Positions 16,920 to 25,206 of a DNA stretch of 33,726 bases are shown here, in pieces (within the stretch, counting starts at the first letter, position 1; each line of letters starts with the position of its first letter). Origin of the DNA: Ectothiorhodospira shaposhnikovii (GTDB taxonomy: Bacteria > Pseudomonadota > Gammaproteobacteria > Ectothiorhodospirales > Ectothiorhodospiraceae); assembly GCF_016584105.1 (NCBI RefSeq), contig NZ_NRSM01000035.1:1-33726 (forward strand), given 5' to 3'. The notes under the pieces were generated by a model, which worked only from the letters and a program-made list of their open reading frames with translations, was not told where the DNA came from and did not search any database. Position numbers and translations under genes: made by a program.

Positions 16920-17221
16920 TGGGCGCCACCCATCAATTTCAGCTTGATGGCGGCTCCTACAAGCAGCACAGCCAGTATGCCGGTTGTGACGACCTTGATA
17001 GTCGTCAGCCAGGCCGTGTGGCGGGCGTCGCGCCATGCATCCAGTAGATCACGCAGGTCACGGATGTCCCTCGCAGCACCGCCGTTCTCTAGTCCGAGAT
17101 GGGCGAGGCAACGATCGGCTCCGCGTTCGGCAGCGTGAACCAGCAGTTCGTCGAAGTCCTCACGGCGTAACAGGATTATGTTTTCGGTGAGGGCAGGGTG
17201 TTTTTCTTCAGGGTCGGTCAT
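16916..17221 (-). CDS. Small single-TM phage lysis-cassette protein (DUF6127-like)
   Basis: The protein has 101 residues. Residues 1-60 are charged and soluble, with ILLRREDFDELLVHAAERGA and ARDIRDLRDLLDAWRDA. One membrane helix follows near 75-95 (VTTGILAVLLVGAAIKLKL). It resembles the DUF6127 family, whose members sit beside phage holins and have no established function. SD GGAG lies 7 nt before the ATG, directly behind the T-tract of an intrinsic terminator. The gene overlaps the holin-like gene by 4 nt. A role as an antiholin or accessory holin would fit its position and single TM helix, but this is inference. Confidence 0.6.
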   Translation of the reverse strand: MTDPEEKHPALTENIILLRREDFDELLVHAAERGADRCLAHLGLENGGAARDIRDLRDLLDAWRDARHTAWLTTIKVVTTGILAVLLVGAAIKLKLMGGAQ

Positions 17222-17242
17222 TACAGGTCTCCAGAAAAACGA

Positions 17243-17263
17243 AACCCGCCTCGCGGGCGGGTT
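17243..17263 (-). terminator. Intrinsic terminator between tail genes and lysis genes
   Basis: Read on the minus strand, AACCCGCC and GGCGGGTT form a perfect 8 bp stem around a 5-base loop (CGCGA), followed by TCGTTTTTCTGG. The stem is GC-rich with a T-rich tail, so it should stop transcription coming from the tail genes. It lies 22 nt before the start of the first lysis gene, whose SD follows the T-tract directly. On the plus strand the hairpin has no T-tract. Confidence 0.8.
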
Positions 17264-17287
17264 CAGGGGTGATCAGGAAGATGGGTT

Positions 17288-17509
17288 TCAGATTTCGATA
17301 ATTTCCAGCGTCAGGCTGGGTGCGCTGCCTTCGATGACGTCATCACGCACGAATACCTTCTGGCCGATGGCGGCGCTGCCACGTGCGCGGATCAGGCCAC
17401 CACTGGGCAAGGCGACGGTCACGACGCCGGACCCGACGCCCACCACCGTGCCCGCCTGCAATGGCGGATCAGGGATGAGTTGGCGGAACTGCTCGTAGAG
17501 GTTATGCAT
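17288..17509 (-). CDS. Small phage tail-region protein, function unknown
   Basis: This 73-residue protein starts at the ATG at 17509, overlapping the end of the 675-aa hub gene by 8 nt. Earlier open frame is out of context with the hub gene. It is beta-rich and small: TVVGVGSGVVTVALPSGGLIRARGS, then QKVFVRDDVIEG and a hydrophobic end. It resembles a small OB-like or SH3-like barrel. Position at the end of the tail operon, just before the terminator, suggests a tail-tip accessory or stability part, but no family is recognised. Confidence 0.6.
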   Translation of the reverse strand: MHNLYEQFRQLIPDPPLQAGTVVGVGSGVVTVALPSGGLIRARGSAAIGQKVFVRDDVIEGSAPSLTLEIIEI

Positions 17510-19529
17510 GGCTCTGCACCCCCAAGGTCTGCCAGACCTCCGGCATTCCTGCCTCGACTTGCGTCGAGCGCACGATGCCAAGCCGGGTCACGCTGCCGTC
17601 CTGGTACTCGACGAACGCTCCCGGCTCGATGATCCCCGTCTCGGCCAGCACCGGCAGGCGCAAGCTCACCTCGATCTGTTGCCCGGTATCGGCCAGAACG
17701 GCGATGCCTCGCTGGCGCGCCGCAGCGGCTTCGGTCACCAGCGCATCGACCACCATCGGGGCCAGCACATCCCCGGCAGTCCCGGCCCGGGTCACCTGCC
17801 CGAGCACACCGACATCCTGGCCGGACACGAACACGCGGTTGTAGGCGGGCTTCTCTACCCAGCGCAGCGACTCGCGGGCCACCGCAGCGACGGGCAGCAC
17901 GAAGTCTGGCGTGACAGTGTTCCACTCCCAGGGCGCAGCCGGATAACGGTGGCGCACGCGGATGCTCTGGTCGGACGGGTGCGGGATCAGGTACCCCCCG
18001 GCCACGCTGGCTATGGCAACCATCGCTTCCATCCACGTGCCCTGTTGGGTGAACACCCCGGCCGGGACGTTCCAGTCGGTCAGGCCCCAATCGATGTTCC
18101 AGCCCAACGGGATACCGTTGAGCGTGAGCAGGTCCTCCATCAACTGCCGCGCCGTGCGCGCCTGCGGCTGCTGGAAATTCATCACCGGCGCATAGGGTGC
18201 GGCCAGCACGGCGTTGCGCCCTCTTCCTGAGATGCGGATGCTCGCGTCGCCGAACACACGCTCGCGGCTGATGCTTTCGGCCAGCACGCGAAACGGCGTG
18301 CCGTTGACGCTGGCCACCAGCTCGACCGGGCCGCCGTTGCTGCCGGGGGCGACAAGGGCTTCTGCGGCGGCGGGCAGCAGCGCATCGAAGCCCCACGTCC
18401 AGGAGGCGTCATCGAGCGCCAGTGAAAGGCTGAACACCGGCACCGGCAGGCCATCGGGCAGCCGGTGCAGCGTCACGTTGTTGATCACGAAATACACCCT
18501 CCGAACGGGAACGACCACCGGCTCCCCATCGGGAGGTGGCGGGTCGATGTGGTTTTCACAATGGAACAGTAGGTGGCTGTTCGCTGGGGCCAATGCGGAG
18601 AACCGCAGGTGGGCGCTCGGCGTGTAGCAAGGTTGAGGCGCGGGCGGCTCTGGGATCACCCAGATGCTGATCCCCGATGGTGGTGGCACGGCATCCTGAT
18701 ACCGGCCACGCCAACCCCACACGAAGGCACTCGCGCACTGAAAATCACTCCCTTGGCGCTGGGTGAGCTGCTGCGCGGTTTGCCACGGGCTCACCCGTCT
18801 CGCGCGCTTGGTGCGGTCGCCATCTTGATGACGAAACCTCGTCGCATTGCACAGGCGGGACGCGTTCTGGAACATGTTCAGCCGAGCCAATTCGAGATAC
18901 GTGCCATCCTGATGCGCGAACCACGTCAGATCGTGGAAACGCCGAGCCTGTTGCTGGCCGGTGCGATGCTGCGCAGGCAAAGAGACGATGACCGGGGGTA
19001 ACCGATGGTCGACCCCTTGCGGCGCGGCAATCGTGCGCCGCCAGAACGTCTTCCAGCCTGCGGGCATTGCAGCCGCGTCCTGCTGGCCCTGATTCGCGCC
19101 GTCCTCCGTCTGCTGCGCCACCTGCCAGTGGTGCGATGTCCGACCCACCGTGGGACGCTGCGTGTGCGACGCGTACCTGACCTCTACGGTGACCACAACG
19201 CCGGGCAGGCTTGCGCCAGCACCAGCCCCCACATTCAAGGGCACGCTCGGGCGCAAGACCAGTGACTGCACCGTCAGGCCCGGCAGCTGTGACAACAACT
19301 CTGCCCGGGCCGGTGGGATGAATTTGATCGTGACGACGGGCAGCGGCAGTGTGGCCCGCACCGTCACATCGCCGCGCGGGGCGATGTGGTTGGCCCCGAA
19401 CACCAGATTGGCGTCCGTGACAGCAGGTTGATCGAAGAGCAGATCGACCAGGGGAGGACCGACCATCGCAATGACGGCAGGCGCGGGCAACGTGGCGACC
19501 AGGGTCACCTCGTTGGACAAGGCAGGCAT
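17502..19529 (-). CDS. Phage tail tip / baseplate hub protein
   Basis: This 675-residue protein is the last large tail gene. The N-terminal 110 residues are hydrophobic beta-type repeats (TLPAPAVIAMVGPPLVDLLFDQ, then similar TLPLPVVTIKF). Residues about 115-280 are rich in Gln, His, Arg and Trp and look like a low-complexity linker. The C-terminal part (about 330-675) resembles the tail hub proteins of siphophages, gp27-like: VYFVINNVTLHRLPDG, ARQLMEDLLTLNGIPLGWNID, QGTWMEAMVAIASVAGGYLIPHPSDQSIRVRHRYP and a final VTRLGIVRSTQVE. It would cap the tail tube and link the tip proteins. The domain match is from recognised sequence style and gene order; exact homologue and enzymatic activity are not known. 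Confidence 0.7.
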   Translation of the reverse strand: MPALSNEVTLVATLPAPAVIAMVGPPLVDLLFDQPAVTDANLVFGANHIAPRGDVTVRATLPLPVVTIKFIPPARAELLSQLPGLTVQSLVLRPSVPLNVGAGAGASLPGVVVTVEVRYASHTQRPTVGRTSHHWQVAQQTEDGANQGQQDAAAMPAGWKTFWRRTIAAPQGVDHRLPPVIVSLPAQHRTGQQQARRFHDLTWFAHQDGTYLELARLNMFQNASRLCNATRFRHQDGDRTKRARRVSPWQTAQQLTQRQGSDFQCASAFVWGWRGRYQDAVPPPSGISIWVIPEPPAPQPCYTPSAHLRFSALAPANSHLLFHCENHIDPPPPDGEPVVVPVRRVYFVINNVTLHRLPDGLPVPVFSLSLALDDASWTWGFDALLPAAAEALVAPGSNGGPVELVASVNGTPFRVLAESISRERVFGDASIRISGRGRNAVLAAPYAPVMNFQQPQARTARQLMEDLLTLNGIPLGWNIDWGLTDWNVPAGVFTQQGTWMEAMVAIASVAGGYLIPHPSDQSIRVRHRYPAAPWEWNTVTPDFVLPVAAVARESLRWVEKPAYNRVFVSGQDVGVLGQVTRAGTAGDVLAPMVVDALVTEAAAARQRGIAVLADTGQQIEVSLRLPVLAETGIIEPGAFVEYQDGSVTRLGIVRSTQVEAGMPEVWQTLGVQSHA

Positions 19530-19532
19530 GGC

Positions 19533-19928
19533 CTACCCCTGGGTGGCCGACACGATCCGGGCATCACCGCCCAGATAGAGATTGGTGCTGGCTAGTTTCA
19601 CATCGCCATCGCCGTCGGTACCGCTGCAATCTAGATCTAGCGCCGTCACATCATCGCCGTTGACTAGCCGTGCCCAGGTGGCAATACCGGTCGCAGTGAT
19701 CAGGCCGTCTTCCTGCTGAGTGAGCGTCAGCAGCCCGGCCGCAATCGTTCCTGCGTGTTTGGTGAGAGCAATCTCTACCAGCATCGCACTAGTGGGCGTC
19801 GCTGTCGGATTCGGTGGGCGCGTACCGCTGTAGATGCGCAGTCGCGCAGAGTTCTCCCCCGCATCCAGGAAGGCCAGCGTACCCGCCAGTCGCGCCTCGT
19901 TGTGCTCCTGCGTGATGGCGACTGTCAT
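19533..19928 (-). CDS. Phage tail-region protein, function unknown
   Basis: The protein has 131 residues. It begins with a short helix (QEHNEARLAGTLAFLDAG), then is mostly beta strands: RLRIYSGTRPPNP, AMLVEIALTKHAGTIAAG, and IATWARLVNGDDVTALDLDCSG with a VKLASTNLYLGGDARI end. The fold looks like a small phage tail or appendage module. The start overlaps the stop of the 126-aa gene in ATGA, and the stop is 3 bp before the hub gene ATG. It probably makes part of the tail tip with its neighbours. No named family is recognised. Confidence 0.65.
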   Translation of the reverse strand: MTVAITQEHNEARLAGTLAFLDAGENSARLRIYSGTRPPNPTATPTSAMLVEIALTKHAGTIAAGLLTLTQQEDGLITATGIATWARLVNGDDVTALDLDCSGTDGDGDVKLASTNLYLGGDARIVSATQG

Positions 19929-20305
19929 GGCATCGGCGCCGGCATAAGGTTGTCCGCGATCACGGCGCGGAACATTTCGCGGTAGTCCGTGCTGATCACC
20001 GTGTAGCGCTGTTGAGTGTCGATGCGCTCGAATCGGTAGGTGCCGTCCGCCTCAGACCAGGTGCTCGCCACCAGGGTGTGCGTGTTTTCGCTGTAGAGCA
20101 GAACTTGGCGTACGAGGGGCTGGTCTGGCTGTCCCTTCTCCTTAACGGTCCCGGTAATCTGGCCGTTGCCGCCAAAATGGATGTTCCGGCGTGCGCCGGC
20201 CATGTCCTGATACTCTCGCGGATGGCTGCTCAGCTGATTCCACTGATCGGAGTTCGGGCTGTGGAATCGATGTAGCGGCGCGACAAACACGTTCTCCTCG
20301 TCCAC
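19925..20305 (-). CDS. Phage tail protein with carboxypeptidase-regulatory-like beta fold
   Basis: The 126-residue protein starts at a GTG (20305) with a strong SD GGAGGT 5 nt upstream. Residues about 45-115 look like a small beta sandwich of the carboxypeptidase-regulatory / cna-B type: TGTVKEKGQPDQPLVRQVLLYS, TLVASTWSEADGTYRFERID, RYTVISTDYREMFRAVI. Such folds occur on phage tail tips and appendages, where they may touch the host surface. It overlaps the next gene in ATGA. Function beyond structural is not known. Confidence 0.65.
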   Translation of the reverse strand: MDEENVFVAPLHRFHSPNSDQWNQLSSHPREYQDMAGARRNIHFGGNGQITGTVKEKGQPDQPLVRQVLLYSENTHTLVASTWSEADGTYRFERIDTQQRYTVISTDYREMFRAVIADNLMPAPMP

Positions 20306-20308
20306 GGT

Positions 20309-21580
20309 TTACCTCCACGGCCCGGTGATGTCGAAGGCGATCTGCGCGCCCTCGGCTTCCGAGCTGTACTGCGTTCTGACCAGCAAGAATTTCCTACCCG
20401 TCTGGCCGACGACATTGTCGACGACGGTCTGATCGGAGTACGGGCGGTTTTGAGGCATCCAAAGCATCCCGGGCATCAAACCGCGCATGTGCCCGGATTC
20501 CTCGCGCACGTAGGTTGGCAGCAGCCACAGGCTGTAGTCTGGGCCGTTCGGAAATGGCATCGGGCCTCGTCCGCAGATCTGCTGACTGTTATTGGTGTTG
20601 AGTGAGGTCAGGCCAAAGCGCACCGGGTTACCGAGCTGTGTATGACTGCGCAAGAGCACCTTGGCGCTGAATTCCAGCGATTGCGTTAATCCGTAGCCGT
20701 TGTACTGGCCGGGATAACTCATGTGACCCGCGCTGTTGTTGCTCCAGTAAATTTCGTCGGCAGCCAGTACTGTGGCGTACTCATCGGCGGGCTTGAAGCT
20801 CCTGATATCCCCGAAGCAGTAGCAGTTTCGCCCATACCAGTTGTATCCAGCTTGATTAGTGCAGAACAGGTAAAACAGACGGTCGTCGCCGATCAGTACC
20901 CAGTTACGGTTGCCGCCGCCCCCATCGCCCGAGTTGTCATAACCGCTGGTGCGGGCACGGTACCACTTATACCAACCCCACTGGTTGGCCTGCACTTGCC
21001 CCCAGTTCTTTGTTGGGTTACTGGGGTCGAATGGCGCCTGCGCGCCCACAATGGTGTCGATGTCTGCTAGGTCTTCGACGATGCCGACGTTGGCCCATTT
21101 TGCCCAGGTCGTCGTGTAGCCGGGCGTCTTGATGCTGTCGTCGATCAGCAGCAGGTTTTGTGGTGAAGCGGGGTTCTGGCTGCGGTATGCCGCCTTGTTC
21201 GTGGCAGCGAATGCCTTCTCCCAGCCCAGAGGTGCGACCTTAGCTGCGATGCTTGTCTCGCTCGTCGCGGGCGAAACGGGTGTGCCATCGACTGCGTAGG
21301 TAAAAGTGTTCGCGGTGGCAGTGATGACTCGGAACTGTCCGTTGTACGCGGTTTGATCGGCCCCAGCGATCTCGATCACCTGCTCGGGCAGGTAGGCGTG
21401 ACCTGTGCTGATGGTGGCGGTGGCGACACCATCGACGCAGGTCAGAGTATCGATGGTCTTCAGGGCAAAACCGTTGACTAGGCAGGCATCGAGCATCGTC
21501 ACCAGATCGCCCCAGTTGTTGCTGATCTGTGGCGCGCCAGTCATACCGCTGTTGAAGTATTTTACGGTGAGGTCAGTCAT
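20309..21580 (-). CDS. Phage tail appendage / receptor-region protein
   Basis: The protein has 423 residues. The N-terminal part (1-110) contains SGMTGAPQISNNWGDLVTMLDACLVNGF, a pattern seen at the start of many phage tip and fibre proteins, and a module with VATATISTGHAYLPEQVIEIAG and YNGQFRVITATANTFTYAVDGTPVSPAT that looks like a small beta domain repeated across tail proteins. The rest is rich in Trp, Tyr, Asn and Gly (WGWYKWYRARTSGYDNSGDGGGGNRNW), as in surface-exposed receptor-binding or appendage domains. An SD AAGGA lies about 9 nt before the ATG. It lies 17 bp behind the 1202-aa gene. A role in host recognition or tip decoration is inference. Confidence 0.65.
   Translation of the reverse strand: MTDLTVKYFNSGMTGAPQISNNWGDLVTMLDACLVNGFALKTIDTLTCVDGVATATISTGHAYLPEQVIEIAGADQTAYNGQFRVITATANTFTYAVDGTPVSPATSETSIAAKVAPLGWEKAFAATNKAAYRSQNPASPQNLLLIDDSIKTPGYTTTWAKWANVGIVEDLADIDTIVGAQAPFDPSNPTKNWGQVQANQWGWYKWYRARTSGYDNSGDGGGGNRNWVLIGDDRLFYLFCTNQAGYNWYGRNCYCFGDIRSFKPADEYATVLAADEIYWSNNSAGHMSYPGQYNGYGLTQSLEFSAKVLLRSHTQLGNPVRFGLTSLNTNNSQQICGRGPMPFPNGPDYSLWLLPTYVREESGHMRGLMPGMLWMPQNRPYSDQTVVDNVVGQTGRKFLLVRTQYSSEAEGAQIAFDITGPWR
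20311..20316 (-). promoter_or_regulatory. SD that sets the GTG start of the 126-aa tail gene
   Basis: On the minus strand GGAGGT lies 5 nt before GTG 20305-20303. It overlaps the stop codon of the 423-aa tail gene, so translation of the two is probably coupled. Confidence 0.6.
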
Positions 21581-21597
21581 GGGATTTTTCCTTGGAA

Positions 21598-24500
21598 TCA
21601 GGGGGTGTCCACATCGCCCCGGATCAGCAACGTGAACTGGTCGTCGGGCACCGACTCCGGTCCCTGCTGGACGGTGCGCACCACCCAGACCGGGAACTGG
21701 CTGCCAATGGTGTTGAAGCGCAGCACGTTGCCGGTGGCCCAGCCGTTGCCCCAGCCGAGCGCGGGTAGGCGGAAGTACGGCACCCCGGTCGCCGGGTTGT
21801 TGGGCGCGCAGTCGGCGCTGGTGTTGCCGGTGGCGATCACGCCGACGTTCTCGCCGATGACCTCGAACGAGGTGCTGTTGGTCATCCGCACCAGCCAGCG
21901 CTCGGTGAGCGCCCCGCGATTGGTGACCGTGATCGGGTACTGGGTGTGGTTGAAGGTGGCGGTGGCAGCGCTGCCAACGAGTTCATCCGACCAGCTGCCG
22001 TTCCAGGTGCTCTGATCGAACACGAGGTTCACGCGGGCGAACAGGTCACCGGCCACCAGCGCACTGGAGAGAAAACTGCCGGAGACCGGATCGCCGGGAC
22101 TGGCCAGCGGATAGGCGTGCGTGAGGGGCCGCGTGAAACTGATCTCGCCGTTGATCTGTACGTCGCGCACCACGGCCATGTCCTCGATGCGGTGCTCGAT
22201 AGTCACGGGCTGGCTGTAGCCGGTCACGTCGGTGAAGGTGACCGTGCCTGCTTCTAGATCGGTGACGTAGCCGGTGTGGATCACCACGCCGTCGTTGCCG
22301 ACCACGCGCACGCGCGACAGACGCACGCGGGCACAGTCGATGGTCTGGCCGTTGCTGACCGACGCGGTGATGCGCCCGGTGTGGCCGACGACGGCGAAGC
22401 CGCCCGGACGGAAGATCGGCACTCGCCCGTCGCTGGGCAGGCGCACCGGGTCGATACCCAGCAACGCCGCATCCAGGGGCAGATAGCTGTAGGCCACGGC
22501 GCTGTAGCGCAGGCTGGATGCCGCCACTGGCTCGGGCCGAAAGATCTTGCCGTCCGGACGGACGTTCTCGGCGTCGAACCACGGCTCCGTCTCGTTGCCC
22601 GCCGCCGTGACCACGGTGCCAAAGCGCACTCGCACGAGGCCGGTGTCGTAATCGACGCTGCCGCTGACGCCAGACGCGGTGATCGTGCCGTCGATGCCTG
22701 CCGTCACGGTCTGTGTGCCACCCATCGCACGGGCGAACTGGATGGACAGCGATCCCGGGCGCAGCGGCGCGGCACCGGTGCGGAACACGTACTCGCTTGA
22801 GATGTTCTCGCCGACCGTGGTCACGCAACTGGCGCGCGTGATGCTGTTGGTCGCGCCCGCCGACCAGGAGCTGAGCGTCACCGCGCCCGAAAGGTAGTTG
22901 ATGCTGCCGCGCGTGACCCAGCCGCTGGGCGTGAATTCACGCAGCGTGCCCTGACCGTTGTCGCCCCAGGGTTGGCTGCCTGCGATGGCCAGCAACACCG
23001 AGCCGGTTACCACCTGCGCGTTTACGCCCGGCACTAGTCGAAACGATGGGCTGAACGCGAACGTCTCGCTGTGGTTGCTGGTAGAGCCTGGGCTGTTGTA
23101 GCGCAGCTTGACGAAGCCGGACTCGTCGTTCGGGTAGAGAGAGGGCGCATCCACATAGCTGATGCCGCCGTAGTTGAGGCGGAACATCTGGCCCACGCCC
23201 CTGGCCCAGCCAAGGCGCTGCGCACCATAGACAGGGCTTGGAATCTTGATGGTGACGTCAGGTTGAAACTGCACCGCCCCTGTGTCGTAGTTGACGCTGC
23301 CGATGACTTGGCCTGCGCGCAGCACATTGCCCGTACCATCGTCGCGCGCGTACTGTATGGGATCGACGGGATTCCACAGGCCCAGTCCCATCGCCTGAAC
23401 CTGCTGCAACGTATAGACCCCGAGCACGGCGGTGTCCGTCAGTGTGTTCCATTCGATCTCCAGCGAACCCGGCTCGATGGAACCCAGCGTCGCTGTCACC
23501 GGCACCTTGCCCTGGACGTCGCGCGAGGGGTGAGCGAAGCTGTCTTCCTGCTTCGGGCCGGCAACGTAGTCGACCGTGAGCAGTGCGCCGACTGGCGGCA
23601 AGACATTCGGTGCGAAGCTCAAGAGGTTCTGCGCGACGTTGAGGCTGCCGGTGGCGGCTCCACTGAGCTCGCCAGACGTGGTGGCGGACGCCGTGCGCGT
23701 ACCCGTACCGCTCTCGTGTGGCCAGGTAATGGTGAGCGTCCCCGGCTGCACGCTCTTGCCTTCGGGCGGGGCAAGCTGCAGGGCCTGCGATGCTTTCAGG
23801 GCGGCGGTTGGCTGCTGCGTTTCCTGGGTCGGCACGTTCCACGTCAGGATCAACGAGGAGCCCACGTCGGGCAGTGCCCCCAAGGTCACGACGAAGGCCC
23901 CGGTGGTCTTGTTGAAGGTGCCCGCGCCATAGCTGGCATCCAGCCCTTTGAGGGAGCCATTGCCGCCATCCGACAGCACGTACCATCGGCCCTGCGCCAT
24001 GTAGCTGATGGCAAGTGTGCCGGGTTGAGGCACCGGATTCACGGTGCCGACGTAGGACTGGCTGCGTGATTCCGGTGTGACCGGGATCTCGGAGCTTTGT
24101 GGCGCACGCTGCAGTAGCGCGGCAGGCGTATAGGTGACGGCCTTGCTGCCAGACATTGAGCCGGAGTTCAGACTCAGGATGCCGTTGGCGTAGTCGATGG
24201 TGCCCAGCGTGCCGCTGGCGGTCTTGAGCAGGCCCGCATCGTCGAAGATCGTGATGCCATCGGTGACGATGGACAGCGACCCCGGCAGGCAGCCACCCGG
24301 CAGGTTGAATTTGATGCTGGTGTTCCAGGCGTGGCTGGCTGTGTAACTCACGGGTGCCGCGCCCGGGACCGGCAAACCTGCTGCGGCGTAGGGTGGCACG
24401 AAGGAGATCGGCGTCTCGGTCTGGGCGCTGGGCACGAGCTGCGTGTAGATGGACGCGCCCTTGATGGTGAAGTCGCCCACATTGGCAGCCTGTGTCAGCG

Positions 24501-25206
24501 GCACGACGCCGACGTAGGTGCCCGCGTCGGCCACCACTGTGTCGCGCGTTTTCGTGCTGTTGGTTACCCGCGTGAAAGTTCGGCTGGCGGGCGAGCCCGT
24601 GAAATCGAAGCGCAGCGCGTCGCTGATGGCGACAGTGACGACCGCTGCCTTGTAGTCCTGGTTAGTGTTGTAAGTGAAACTGCGCTCGACGACCGACACG
24701 GCGGTGGCGCGGATGTATTGCTCTTTCTGCGTGGGCAGTCCTTCGTTCTCGATCAGGACAAGGGTCTGGCCGACGTTGGGCACAGCGTCGCTGAGGCGCT
24801 GGAAGAGCTGGATCACCCGCTGGCCCGCAATGTGGTTCTCGAACAGGTAGCCCGCCCACTCAGGACCCTTGTTGAGGTAGGCCTCGATGCGGGTCTGCGC
24901 CTGCTCACGGGTGTCGAAGGTTTTATTGGTGGAGAACAGCGTGACGCTGACGCGCTCGTCCTGCGGCGGCTCGGCCACGATGACATTGGCCCCGAAGTAG
25001 GTGTCGGTGTCATCCGTAGCCACTTGCACGAAGCTCTTGCGCAGGTTGACACGGCCGCCGGCGCGATCCAGCTCGGAGATGTCGGGGAAGATGGCGTTCG
25101 AGACGCCATCGGCAATCACGAGGCCCGTGGGCGCGCCGCCGCCTTCGGGCACGTCTGCCATCACTGCGGACTTGAGCAGCTTCACGTCGCCAGATTGAAT
25201 TGGCAT
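21598..25206 (-). CDS. Large modular phage tail protein with repeated beta modules
   Basis: The protein has 1202 residues. The first 210 form a domain with VNLRKSFVQVATDDTDTYFGANV and YLNKGPEWAGYLFENHIAGQRVIQLFQ. After that the chain is built from recurring beta modules that begin with PG(S/T)L-x-I, at about 306, 395, 490, 578 and 815. Several of these end in a G-(S/T)-(V/I)-(D/N)-Y-x-(T/N)-G strand (TIDYANGILSL, SVNYDTGAVQF, SINYLSGAVTL, SVDYDTGLVRV). The length and beta repeats fit a tail tip or side-fibre shaft. The C-terminus (about 1080-1202) is a different beta region, with GTNTSADC-like turns. It follows the 136-aa gene with a 1 nt overlap (TGATG). Exact role in the tip is not known. 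Confidence 0.75.
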   Translation of the reverse strand: MPIQSGDVKLLKSAVMADVPEGGGAPTGLVIADGVSNAIFPDISELDRAGGRVNLRKSFVQVATDDTDTYFGANVIVAEPPQDERVSVTLFSTNKTFDTREQAQTRIEAYLNKGPEWAGYLFENHIAGQRVIQLFQRLSDAVPNVGQTLVLIENEGLPTQKEQYIRATAVSVVERSFTYNTNQDYKAAVVTVAISDALRFDFTGSPASRTFTRVTNSTKTRDTVVADAGTYVGVVPLTQAANVGDFTIKGASIYTQLVPSAQTETPISFVPPYAAAGLPVPGAAPVSYTASHAWNTSIKFNLPGGCLPGSLSIVTDGITIFDDAGLLKTASGTLGTIDYANGILSLNSGSMSGSKAVTYTPAALLQRAPQSSEIPVTPESRSQSYVGTVNPVPQPGTLAISYMAQGRWYVLSDGGNGSLKGLDASYGAGTFNKTTGAFVVTLGALPDVGSSLILTWNVPTQETQQPTAALKASQALQLAPPEGKSVQPGTLTITWPHESGTGTRTASATTSGELSGAATGSLNVAQNLLSFAPNVLPPVGALLTVDYVAGPKQEDSFAHPSRDVQGKVPVTATLGSIEPGSLEIEWNTLTDTAVLGVYTLQQVQAMGLGLWNPVDPIQYARDDGTGNVLRAGQVIGSVNYDTGAVQFQPDVTIKIPSPVYGAQRLGWARGVGQMFRLNYGGISYVDAPSLYPNDESGFVKLRYNSPGSTSNHSETFAFSPSFRLVPGVNAQVVTGSVLLAIAGSQPWGDNGQGTLREFTPSGWVTRGSINYLSGAVTLSSWSAGATNSITRASCVTTVGENISSEYVFRTGAAPLRPGSLSIQFARAMGGTQTVTAGIDGTITASGVSGSVDYDTGLVRVRFGTVVTAAGNETEPWFDAENVRPDGKIFRPEPVAASSLRYSAVAYSYLPLDAALLGIDPVRLPSDGRVPIFRPGGFAVVGHTGRITASVSNGQTIDCARVRLSRVRVVGNDGVVIHTGYVTDLEAGTVTFTDVTGYSQPVTIEHRIEDMAVVRDVQINGEISFTRPLTHAYPLASPGDPVSGSFLSSALVAGDLFARVNLVFDQSTWNGSWSDELVGSAATATFNHTQYPITVTNRGALTERWLVRMTNSTSFEVIGENVGVIATGNTSADCAPNNPATGVPYFRLPALGWGNGWATGNVLRFNTIGSQFPVWVVRTVQQGPESVPDDQFTLLIRGDVDTP

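Noticed and set aside
23071..24069. A 332-codon plus-strand frame opposite the 1202-aa tail gene.
   Set aside because: The product has no domain pattern and is an antisense shadow of a GC-rich gene.
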